Shown piece after piece: positions 7,957-16,115 of a stretch of 64,000 nt of DNA. The stretch spans positions 1-64,000 of the forward strand of contig JAAFIK010000015.1 in the NCBI GenBank assembly GCA_013298665.1, written 5' to 3'. This DNA comes from Chitinophagales bacterium (lineage in GTDB: Bacteria; Bacteroidota; Bacteroidia; Chitinophagales; Chitinophagaceae). The notes under the pieces are model-generated. The model did no database searches. It saw only the letters and a program-made list of their open reading frames with translations, and was not told the origin of the DNA. A program made the position numbers and the translations under genes. Numbering within the stretch: the first letter of the stretch is position 1; every line of letters starts with the position of its first letter.

Positions 7957-10116
7957 ATGCAGCACATTTCACATTTCACAAAAGTATCACTCATGCTTTG
8001 CTGGATCGGTATGACCGGTGTGGCAAAAGCACAACACAATCTTTCTGTTACCACCGCACGGGGTCATGACCCTGCGTTTTCAGTAAACAGTCATACCGGT
8101 TCAAAAATTGCGCACAAACTCTGGCAGTTGCAGGAAACGACTGAACGGAATAAGCAATGGCGGACGACGGCGGACTCGGCAACTTTTACCACACTCAATA
8201 TCCGGGAAAACGAGGTACGGGTAATTATTGAAGCCGAATCGGGTACAGATATGAAAGCCCTTGAAACAACGCTGGGTAAAAATGGTTTTTCAGCGGTATC
8301 TGTTTTTGAAAACATGATCGGGGGTTATATTGGAATCGGGCAGTTGGGCGTGCTTGATAAAATAGCGCCGGTCAGCTATGTTTATCCTGCTACCCGCGCC
8401 ATGCGCAGGAGCGGTAACGCACTTTCGCAGGCCGATAAGGCAGCCCGTGCAGACATTGCCCGGCAGTTTTACGGCGTTAATGGCGCCGGGGTGAAGATTG
8501 GCCTGATCTCCGACAGCTATAATAATGATGGTATGGCTGAGCAGGGGGTACGCGATGGGGAGTTGCCTGGTTCCGGTAACCCGGAGGGGTTTGTAAAACC
8601 GGTTGTGGTGATGAAGGACTACCGGAGTCCTTTTGCGCTGGATGAAGGACGTGCGCTGGCGGAAATAGTACACGATGTAGCGCCAGGATCGGAGTTGTAT
8701 TATTATACGGGTTATATTGACCAGGTAGACTTTGCAGCAGGCATCCTGGCTTTGGCCGATGCAGGCTGTAAGATTATTGTTGACGATGTGATTTATTTTG
8801 ATGAGCCCTTTTTCCAGGACGGGATCGTGAACCGCGCCATTACAAGGGTTAAGAAAAGGGGGGTAAGTTATTTTACCGCATGTGGCAACTCTGGTTCAAT
8901 CGGGTATGAGCGAAGGTTTAAACCCGTCAATGGCACCCTTAATGGTGCGCCGGTTGCCTTTCACAATTTTTCGGGAAGCAACCAGGCACCGGTGATTGCA
9001 TTGCAATTTACCCTCCCGGCATTTTTTGTAACGGGTATGGTATTACAGTGGGATGAACCTTATTATGCGGGTAACCGTGGTGGTGCCAAAACGGATCTTG
9101 ATTTATTGGTTGCCATAACCGATGATAATGGCACAACCAGTTTTATTGATGACGCAGACAATACCGGGGGTTCCCCTTACAGTTTTGTCGGTATTTTTAA
9201 TAATGAGGCTCACCCGGTTACCATGAAGTTGTACGTTATCCGCAAAGGGGGGAGTACGGCGCCGCGGTACATCAAGATCGTAGACATGAACGGCGGGGCT
9301 AAGTTTTTGCCGGGAGAAACGGTACCCGGTATCAATGCGGGTACTGTAGTGGGACACAGCAATAGCGCCGATGCCATCAGTGTTGGCGCAGCATATTACC
9401 GTAAAACGCAGGCATTCGGCGCCGTACGAGATTCTGTACAACGTTATTCTTCCAGGGGTAATACACCGATATTTTTTACCCCTGATGGCCGCCCGGATTA
9501 TGAACTTCGCCTGAAACCGGATGTGGTTGCTGCGGATGGTGCCAACACTTCTTTTTTCGGCTTCGATTTTGACGGCGATGGTTTCCCCAACTTTGCGGGT
9601 ACGAGTGCGGCGGCACCGGTAGCAGCCGCAGTAGGCGCATTGGCTATGGAAGCAGCTAAATGCCGGGGGCCCATTCACCCCAATTTATTGAAATGGGTAA
9701 TGCTGTTCAGTACCAATGATATGGATGATCCGGCAACACCCCGTTTTGATTATGGCTACGACCGGGCAACCGGCTTTGGTTTTTTGCGGGCAGACGATGT
9801 GGTACGTTTTTTTAACCGTTGTAATCGCGATAACGACGACAGGTCTGCGGGTGAAGATATGGTCTCAACGGTCAGTATTTTCCCCAACCCCGTTGTAGAT
9901 GTACTGCAGGTTCGCCTCAGGAATACTGGTATTGCCAGGAGTAGCGCCGCTTATACCATCGTTGATGCGGGTGGGCGGCAGGTGCTGACCGGGTTGTTAA
10001 AATCTGCTGATCTGGTAAATAATATACCCGTAAGGATGCTTTTACCCGGGGGATATTACATCAGTATTAAGCAGGAAGGGGTAAATACGGTTACGCGGTT
10101 TTTTATGAAACAATAA
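7957..10116 (+). CDS. Secreted S8-family serine protease with T9SS C-terminal sorting domain
   Basis: Exported protein of 719 aa. A signal peptide spans about residues 1-26, ending near GVAKAQ. The peptidase domain is subtilisin-like: Asp186 in GLISDSYN, Asn311 in ACGNSG (oxyanion hole) and Ser550 in GTSAAAP. Where subtilisins have the catalytic His (HGT) this protein reads DEGRALA (Glu230), with HDVAPG nine residues later. The last 85 residues or so begin with VSIFPNPVVD and end with TRFFMKQ, a type A sorting domain of the type IX secretion system, so the enzyme should be surface-bound or released. The ATG at 7957 is chosen because it starts the signal peptide; an ATG at 7947 is in another frame and soon stops. 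Confidence 0.87.
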   Translation: MQHISHFTKVSLMLCWIGMTGVAKAQHNLSVTTARGHDPAFSVNSHTGSKIAHKLWQLQETTERNKQWRTTADSATFTTLNIRENEVRVIIEAESGTDMKALETTLGKNGFSAVSVFENMIGGYIGIGQLGVLDKIAPVSYVYPATRAMRRSGNALSQADKAARADIARQFYGVNGAGVKIGLISDSYNNDGMAEQGVRDGELPGSGNPEGFVKPVVVMKDYRSPFALDEGRALAEIVHDVAPGSELYYYTGYIDQVDFAAGILALADAGCKIIVDDVIYFDEPFFQDGIVNRAITRVKKRGVSYFTACGNSGSIGYERRFKPVNGTLNGAPVAFHNFSGSNQAPVIALQFTLPAFFVTGMVLQWDEPYYAGNRGGAKTDLDLLVAITDDNGTTSFIDDADNTGGSPYSFVGIFNNEAHPVTMKLYVIRKGGSTAPRYIKIVDMNGGAKFLPGETVPGINAGTVVGHSNSADAISVGAAYYRKTQAFGAVRDSVQRYSSRGNTPIFFTPDGRPDYELRLKPDVVAADGANTSFFGFDFDGDGFPNFAGTSAAAPVAAAVGALAMEAAKCRGPIHPNLLKWVMLFSTNDMDDPATPRFDYGYDRATGFGFLRADDVVRFFNRCNRDNDDRSAGEDMVSTVSIFPNPVVDVLQVRLRNTGIARSSAAYTIVDAGGRQVLTGLLKSADLVNNIPVRMLLPGGYYISIKQEGVNTVTRFFMKQ

Positions 10117-10160
10117 TCCCGCTTTTGTATAAAGACTAACGGAAAGCTTTTGTTGTACCA

Positions 10161-10211
10161 TTAACCCAAAGCGGCTGTCTCAGATATGTGGAGGCAGCCG
10201 CTTTGGGTTAA
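10161..10211. terminator. Perfect 17-bp inverted repeat between convergent genes
   Basis: The arms TTAACCCAAAGCGGCTG (10161-10177) and CAGCCGCTTTGGGTTAA (10195-10211) are exact reverse complements around a 17-nt loop. The position between the convergent protease and VIT-domain genes suggests a bidirectional terminator. There is no clear T-tract on either side. Confidence 0.65.
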
Positions 10212-10333
10212 AATACCCGGTGAATACGAATGGTGGCATACAACATCTCGGGAGGCTTTATGCTTGCCCGGCGCCTTGACCGGCGGGTAGCGCCGGATGA
10301 GCAACTGCTTTTACACAACGGGAAAAACAGGTG

Positions 10334-13300
10334 TTATTTCCTGATCCGGGTATCATCAATCTCAATCTCACCAAACTGGTTGTCTAAGGAGACAATATCG
10401 GTTTCTATTGACTGATCGGGTTTGCCAAAATTTCTGATGCGGGTGATCTTTACCAGGGCGGCCAACTGTTTGTAGTACCCATAGTCGTAGTACCGCAGAC
10501 TGATGCTGTAACGCCCCTTCCTTGCATTGCATACCTGGTATTCTGCGAGGGGTGAGTAATCCGTCATCAATAATCTGCCCCTGTTTTCTGCCTGCGGGTG
10601 CAACTGATCGGTAATATGTCCCCCCGGCTCACGCACAAACAGCCGGTTGAATCCTGTTGCGGAAGATTCAAGGATGACACGCAGGTCGGCAGATACCGGT
10701 TTTATCAGCGGGGAGGGGATATCGCTGAGGCTGAGTTTGTCCCGGTGCAATGCGATCATCATATTCATATCTGCCAGCATGGTTTCTTTTGTTTTGATGG
10801 CATCGGGATTGGAAGGATCATTTTCCGACAATATGCCTTTGTACAATATGTGTACAGCACTATCATACAACCCCTCCTGGTAGAGTGACCACCCCAGACT
10901 CCGGTACAGGCCAGTCTGGCCGGGATGATCAGCAAGCAGGCTCTTGTATATATACGAAGCAGCAGTGTATTTTTTTATGTATTCGTATACAAAGGCAACA
11001 GACATCTGTGCTGCCGGGGTGTGGGGATAAAGCGCTGCTACTTTATGCATCATGTCGTCGATATACAGGTCTAACCCCGACTGGTGAAAGTGAATGGCCA
11101 TATCGAGATAAAAGGCCGCGTTCTTTTTATGCTGCTGTTCGAGTTCCCTGTATAAAGCAGGCTTTCCCGCAGGATCAGTATTGTTCATTTCTGTCATATA
11201 CCCAACATCTTCCAGATCCTTCAGGCGGACTTTCTGGTTGTAGTCGTAACCATAACCGGGGCGCCCTTTTTTAGTGGTGATCACGATGGCGCCGTTTGCA
11301 GCTGCACTTCCGTATAGTGCACTGGCCGGAACCGAACGCAGTACATCAATATACTCCACATCGCCGGGCAATAGTTGATCAATCAATCCGAAATCCACCA
11401 CCATACCATCGAGTACCAGGGCCGGGTTGTTATTACCCGTTACTGATGCGGCTCCCCTTATCCTTATGCTGCTTGCCATACCTGGCTGGTTGAATGTTTG
11501 CACAACCACGCCGGCTACTCTTCCCTGCAGCGCTGATGCAATATTGGTGTAACCCATTAATTCATTGCCGGAGATGGTTGATACTGCTGATGCACTGAGT
11601 TGCCGTCTTTTCATGGATGCATATCCCGTTACCACAACTTCTTCCAGATTGGCACCCGCAGCACGGCTGCCGTACAATGCCACCCCTGTTGTTGCTGCCG
11701 TTTGTTGCTGTTGTTTTTCCTGCTCAATGACGGCATAACTCATGGGTACTGCTTCCGGTTGAATCAGGTTGTCTTTCTGCCCCGTCCATAGCAGGCGTTT
11801 ATTGTAGGCTTCGGCAACCATCTTTAACCTTTCTTTTTTATCTGTTTCCCGCAGCATATCATACCGTTGGTGGTAATCGGCTTTTACATATCCTTTTTCG
11901 ATACATGCATCCATCAGGTCGGCGGGTGGTGTGATGTTGTACTTAACATAGTCTTCCACCCGTTCCAGCACGATATAAGCCGTTTGCCAGGTAACTATTT
12001 TATGATCAATACCGAAGCCGAGTGTGGTGTACCAGTAGTGATTGCCCTGAATGATTTCTTCAAATGTTGTCAATGCTTTTACCCGTTCAAACTGCCCGGG
12101 ATCAAGGCGTTTTGATATGAACTGCTTGCTGGTGAATAATACCCGGTTGCCGTATCCGTATTTCAGCAGGATAAACTTTGTGTTTGGCGCTACCTGACCG
12201 GATATGGAACTGCGGACATAAGGCGTATAGTACTGCCGGATATCAATGGCATTGCCGCGATCGTCTTCCGCACCAATACAGGTAATCTCCTGTTGGGTCA
12301 TCACCTGTTTCATTTGAGCGATCAATATGGAGAAATCATAGCCGAGGGAGAATTGGTTGATGCCTTGAGCATTGGCAGGGTTAACGGTATAGTAATAATT
12401 GCGCCAGTGGTAAGTATAGTTGTAACCTGCATACTGATAGTAGCTGTCGTTCATATCCGGATTGGTGACGAGTGCTGCGGGCACCCGTTGGTTTTCTACA
12501 GATTTTTGTCCCCAACTGTTGCCCTGGTCGCTGAAGATGAGTATATAATCATCATGGGTGTCAAAATTCAGTGTACCGATCTGTGTAGCACCATATTGCG
12601 GGAGTGCTGATATGAAGTGCTGCCATTGCCCATCTGTGATCGCAGCATCATTGAAAACCCGGCCGGCTAATGGTTGGTGATTGAAGGGGATAATGGTGAG
12701 TTGCCTGATGGCATATTGCTTAAGTAACCCTTCGAGCAAACGGATATATTCTTTATGGTCATTTTTATCCATGGAGTATGAGCAATCCCAGTATATCCGC
12801 AAGCGCTCCATGGAGATGGAAATATCTTTTTTGGCAGGAGCCGGGATTTTGCAAAAAAAAGCTCCGGTTTGCGGGTGGAGGTAAACATTTCCATCGTTTT
12901 CGGAAACAGATAGTGAGAAACTGATTGGCTGGCTGATGAACTTTTGTTCAGTATTTGTTTGCAGTTGCTGCTGACCCGGGGTACCGGTAAATACCTGCTG
13001 ATCCAGTAATCCCTGCGCTGTTTTGGCTGTGGCATCGGACAGACTGTTGTACACGGCAATACTGAGTTGCCCTGCCTTATTGTTTTGCAGCATCCCCAGT
13101 GTGTACACATACCGGTTGTCTGTGAAGCGTATAACCTCAGTGATAGTGATTTTTACTTTACGGCTGTCGTATGCGGGAACGGGGTACACATTCAGTGTGT
13201 ATTGATTTAAACCCGACATCTGCAGCAGTGCCGGGTCGATACGTTTGCCTACGATGGTGGAATATGCGCGTTGTGCTTTCCACCTTTCTTCAATGCTGCC

Positions 13301-13561
13301 ATCGCGGTACCGGCCGTTCAGCTCAAGTTGAAACCCTGTGATGGCTTGCCCGGGATTCAGGGAAAAACTGAACCGCCCTTCAGCCTCCTCCGGCCGGCTG
13401 TTGTACAATTCAAGTTCAACTGTTGTTTGCACCAGCATTCCGCTGGCGTGGATGGTGATATTGCTGCTTTTGATTTCCATAGCCTGGTCAAAAAGACGCT
13501 GGGTCATTGCACCGGTAAAACAGCATATAGTAATAAGTACTGTAAGAATATATTTCCGCAT
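10334..13561 (-). CDS. VIT / vWA / TonB-plug / TPR fusion protein
   Basis: Exported protein of 1075 aa with an unusual domain order. A signal peptide (MRKYILTVLITICCFTGAMT) precedes a VIT domain (about 25-150). A von Willebrand A-like region follows with a DxSxS metal motif, WDCSYSMD, near residue 257. A SusC-type TonB plug domain (about 638-765) starts at EEVVVTGYASMKRR and runs through SALQGRVAGV, SIRIRGAASV and GAIVITTKKG. A TPR-like helical region (about 805-925) and a C-terminal beta domain resembling DUF2135 with ARKGRYSISLRYY complete it. No TonB receptor beta-barrel is present, so it cannot itself be a transporter. The ATG at 13561 is chosen because it opens a signal peptide; the open frame extends 52 codons upstream without such sense. 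Role unknown; perhaps a surface adhesion or stress protein. Confidence 0.82.
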   Translation of the reverse strand: MRKYILTVLITICCFTGAMTQRLFDQAMEIKSSNITIHASGMLVQTTVELELYNSRPEEAEGRFSFSLNPGQAITGFQLELNGRYRDGSIEERWKAQRAYSTIVGKRIDPALLQMSGLNQYTLNVYPVPAYDSRKVKITITEVIRFTDNRYVYTLGMLQNNKAGQLSIAVYNSLSDATAKTAQGLLDQQVFTGTPGQQQLQTNTEQKFISQPISFSLSVSENDGNVYLHPQTGAFFCKIPAPAKKDISISMERLRIYWDCSYSMDKNDHKEYIRLLEGLLKQYAIRQLTIIPFNHQPLAGRVFNDAAITDGQWQHFISALPQYGATQIGTLNFDTHDDYILIFSDQGNSWGQKSVENQRVPAALVTNPDMNDSYYQYAGYNYTYHWRNYYYTVNPANAQGINQFSLGYDFSILIAQMKQVMTQQEITCIGAEDDRGNAIDIRQYYTPYVRSSISGQVAPNTKFILLKYGYGNRVLFTSKQFISKRLDPGQFERVKALTTFEEIIQGNHYWYTTLGFGIDHKIVTWQTAYIVLERVEDYVKYNITPPADLMDACIEKGYVKADYHQRYDMLRETDKKERLKMVAEAYNKRLLWTGQKDNLIQPEAVPMSYAVIEQEKQQQQTAATTGVALYGSRAAGANLEEVVVTGYASMKRRQLSASAVSTISGNELMGYTNIASALQGRVAGVVVQTFNQPGMASSIRIRGAASVTGNNNPALVLDGMVVDFGLIDQLLPGDVEYIDVLRSVPASALYGSAAANGAIVITTKKGRPGYGYDYNQKVRLKDLEDVGYMTEMNNTDPAGKPALYRELEQQHKKNAAFYLDMAIHFHQSGLDLYIDDMMHKVAALYPHTPAAQMSVAFVYEYIKKYTAASYIYKSLLADHPGQTGLYRSLGWSLYQEGLYDSAVHILYKGILSENDPSNPDAIKTKETMLADMNMMIALHRDKLSLSDIPSPLIKPVSADLRVILESSATGFNRLFVREPGGHITDQLHPQAENRGRLLMTDYSPLAEYQVCNARKGRYSISLRYYDYGYYKQLAALVKITRIRNFGKPDQSIETDIVSLDNQFGEIEIDDTRIRK

Positions 13562-13646
13562 AAGGCAATTGATTTGCCACCAGGATGCGGGGATACCATC
13601 AATTACACAAGGAGTAAAAAAGAGCAGCCGGCTATTGTGCTGACTA

Positions 13647-14735
13647 CTAATCAAACAAACTGGCCTGTCCGCCCGGTCGCCTGAATTTTGAGGTATCGAG
13701 CCCCCAGCGCTCAGCATTCATACCATAGCGTTCCCCATATTTTTTATACTGCTGTGCTACCAATTGCGCGATTGGTCCTTCGCCCCTCATCCGCACCCCC
13801 CAGCGGCTATCGTTTACCTTGCCATCGTGACTTTGCTCAATCAGGTGCCAGACCTTATCTGCACGGTCGGGAAAATTTTTATACAGCCAGTCGTGAAAGA
13901 GCAGTTTAATTGCTCCGTTGAGCCGGATAAAAGTGTAAGCGGTAAAGGAAGCACCATTGTCTGCAGCGGCTTTCATGATGCGTTGGAGTTCATGTTCGTT
14001 GAGCCCGGGTATCATTGGCCCCAGCATAACACCCATTCGTACACCCGATTTGCTGAGTTCATTAATCAGCCTTAGCCTCTGCCTGGCAGTAGTGGTACGG
14101 GGTTCCATAACGCGCCGAAGGTCTTCATCGAGTGAAGTAATGGAGACGAGTATGGATATGAGTTTTTTTGCGGCCATTTCCTGCAGCAGGTCTTTATCGC
14201 GGAGCATGCCGGCATTTTTTGTGATCATTCCCACGGGCTGGTTAAACGCATTGCATACTTCCAGCAGACCTCTTGTAAGCCGGTATTGCTGTTCGGCTGG
14301 TTGGTAGCAGTCGGTATTGCCGCTGATACTGATGGGCATACACACCCATTTGGGATGGGACAGGAATTTGCGGAGTAATTGCGGGGCATTTGTCTTTACG
14401 ATAATTTTCCGCTCAAAATCGAGTCCTGCACTATACCCCAGGTATTCATGTGCATTTCGTGCATAGCAGTAGATGCAGCCATGTTCGCAGCCTGCATAAG
14501 GGTTCATGCTGTAAAACATGCCAATATCAGGACTCTCGATTTTATTGACAATTGATTTGGCCTGCTGTTCAATATACTGTGTGGCCGGATGGGCTTCTGT
14601 CCAGTCATCAATGCCTTCAATGTGTTCCCTGACCAGTTTATTTTTTAAAAACCGGTTGGGTGTGTTGATCTGTGCACCACGTCCGTGCAGGTAGGCAGGG
14701 AGTTCTTCGCGTTCTGGTGTTGTGTTGTCGGTCAT
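13647..14735 (-). CDS. PA0069-family radical SAM protein (spore photoproduct lyase-like)
   Basis: Radical SAM enzyme of 362 aa. The iron-sulfur cluster motif is CEHGCIYCYARN (CxxxCxYC) in the context MNPYAGCEHGC, which is typical of the PA0069/SplB-like group. SAM-binding elements follow (SGNTDCYQPAEQQY, ITKNAGMLRD, SITSLDEDL). Members resemble spore photoproduct lyase but have no settled substrate. It lies in one direction with the 2H phosphoesterase gene upstream (82-nt gap) and the VIT-domain gene downstream (85-nt gap), next to umuDC. The gene context hints at nucleic acid damage repair; that is inference only. Confidence 0.87.
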   Translation of the reverse strand: MTDNTTPEREELPAYLHGRGAQINTPNRFLKNKLVREHIEGIDDWTEAHPATQYIEQQAKSIVNKIESPDIGMFYSMNPYAGCEHGCIYCYARNAHEYLGYSAGLDFERKIIVKTNAPQLLRKFLSHPKWVCMPISISGNTDCYQPAEQQYRLTRGLLEVCNAFNQPVGMITKNAGMLRDKDLLQEMAAKKLISILVSITSLDEDLRRVMEPRTTTARQRLRLINELSKSGVRMGVMLGPMIPGLNEHELQRIMKAAADNGASFTAYTFIRLNGAIKLLFHDWLYKNFPDRADKVWHLIEQSHDGKVNDSRWGVRMRGEGPIAQLVAQQYKKYGERYGMNAERWGLDTSKFRRPGGQASLFD

Positions 14736-14817
14736 GTTGATGTTGTTGTATGGAATTGGCTGAAACGGGCATATGTACTGCGGGCTTTGTCTGCCGCCTT
14801 AAATACCTGTCGGGCTC

Positions 14818-15420
14818 TTATATAAATAATGCGCCCTGTTTGGTGTCAACGGGCAGGTTCATAAAATCAAACCGTTGTACGATCTGCCAGGCATTGCTGT
14901 CGAGCGGACGTTTGAGCAATAGCATCCCATCGGCGATAAAACTCCCTGTAAAATGTTTGTGGGCATATTCCTGCCATGCTTTTTCATACTGCCAGGGCTG
15001 GAGTTTTCGGGCCAGCAGGATGCAGGGGTCGGTGATGAAGTGCGGGCTGTTATCGGTACTCTTCATCAGCCGCTGTGCCGGCCGGAGCGCACGTACCAGT
15101 TGAAGTACCTGGTTTTTAGCCGAAACATTGATGGTTATGGTATGAGAAGGTAAGCCCGCAAAACCGTCCAGGCTGACTTTGAATGGCGCAAAACCCATAG
15201 CAAGCAGGTTCAGCCTGTTGACAAGCCTTTCTTCAGACATCTGCCAGGTAACAAATTGAACCAGCGTCAGGTGAGGTTTACCACCGGTTGGCGATGCCGC
15301 ATACTTTTGCTGAAATACCTGTCTTTGCTGCACAATCCGGTTGCGCAGCTCTTCGTGTGGTTGTAATACCAGCAGGAATTGTGCCTGGTGGTAAGCGGGG
15401 ATGTTTAATAATTTGCCCAT
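14818..15420 (-). CDS. 2'-5' RNA ligase family (2H phosphoesterase) protein
   Basis: Protein of 200 aa with the two catalytic HxT/S motifs of the 2H phosphoesterase superfamily: HLTL in KPHLTLVQFV near residue 55 and HTITINV near residue 105. The length fits LigT/ThpR-like proteins, which act on 2',5'- or cyclic phosphodiester bonds in RNA or nucleotides. It is divergent from umuD with only 88 nt between start codons and is followed by the radical SAM gene in the same direction. The substrate is not evident. Confidence 0.8.
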   Translation of the reverse strand: MGKLLNIPAYHQAQFLLVLQPHEELRNRIVQQRQVFQQKYAASPTGGKPHLTLVQFVTWQMSEERLVNRLNLLAMGFAPFKVSLDGFAGLPSHTITINVSAKNQVLQLVRALRPAQRLMKSTDNSPHFITDPCILLARKLQPWQYEKAWQEYAHKHFTGSFIADGMLLLKRPLDSNAWQIVQRFDFMNLPVDTKQGALFI

Positions 15421-15450
15421 GTGGAGAAAAAAAAGTGGTGATAAAAGTTG

Positions 15451-15481
15451 TTTACTAACTTATTTGGCATAAATTTACTAA
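15451..15481. repeat. Direct repeat TTTACTAA in the umuD / 2H-protein divergent promoter region
   Basis: TTTACTAA occurs at 15451-15458 and again at 15474-15481, 23 bp apart, or about two helical turns. Both copies lie within 60 nt of the umuD start and in the shared region with the divergent gene. This is a possible operator for a damage-responsive repressor; no known SOS box of this type was recognised. Confidence 0.35.
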
Positions 15482-15508
15482 ATATTTTGGGAAAACAAAA
15501 AAAATGAC

Positions 15509-15943
15509 ATGGAAGTTGAAAGATTTTTCAGCGCGGGTTATACCGGAAGCAAGCAATTCAATCAATGGCATATCCCCACGGCTAATGCCACGGGATTTGG
15601 TGCGGCAGCGGATGACTATATGGAGCGGGGTATTGACCTGAATGAGCAGCTTATTAAGAATAAGCCAGCCACCTTTTTTATGCGTGTGAGTGGCAACAGT
15701 ATGGCCGGGGGCGGGATCCATGATGGCGATATTGTTATTGTGGATCGCAGTATCAAGCCGGCGGATGGAAAAATTGTGATTGCCGTGGTGAACGGTGAAA
15801 TGCTGATCCGTCGGCTCGAGCAGCGGCTGAACCGTATGCGGCTGTTGCCTGAAAGTCCGCGGCTTGCAGCTATTGAGATCAATGAGTTCAGTGAAGTGAG
15901 TATATGGGGCGTGGTTATTTATACCATCCATAGCCACTTATAA
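15509..15943 (+). CDS. umuD: UmuD-like S24 peptidase subunit of DNA polymerase V
   Basis: Protein of 144 aa that aligns along its length with E. coli UmuD: TGFGAAADDYMERGIDLNEQL corresponds to the region just after the UmuD cleavage site, and GNSMAGGGI carries the serine nucleophile (Ser64, E. coli Ser60). The P1 residue of the cleavage site, Cys in E. coli, is Thr28 here. The general-base lysine (E. coli Lys97, in FTVKKL) is replaced by Arg101 in MLIRRL. Self-cleavage may therefore be weak or lost, although the fold and the UmuC partner 172 nt downstream argue that it serves translesion synthesis. The ATG at 15509 gives the usual length. Confidence 0.85.
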   Translation: MEVERFFSAGYTGSKQFNQWHIPTANATGFGAAADDYMERGIDLNEQLIKNKPATFFMRVSGNSMAGGGIHDGDIVIVDRSIKPADGKIVIAVVNGEMLIRRLEQRLNRMRLLPESPRLAAIEINEFSEVSIWGVVIYTIHSHL

Positions 15944-16115
15944 ATATGGTCCGTTTTTAATACCGTTACCTGTAATTGTACCTGGGTTCTTTGAAAAGGA
16001 ACCACGAAAGCCGTTGTTAACCGGCAAATGAAATAACCTGTTATTGTATCGTTGGATCAGGCTGTGGAGCAGCACCAGCAGTACTGTTGCTTTCCGCCAC
16101 CACAAAAAAGTAAAA

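Noticed and set aside
10230-10415. 61-codon open frame after the inverted repeat
   Set aside because: It runs into the 3' end of the VIT-domain gene on the other strand and lacks any family features.
13562-13717. 52-codon N-terminal extension of the VIT-domain protein
   Set aside because: It would hide a clear signal peptide and overlap the end of the radical SAM gene; the ATG at 13561 is better.
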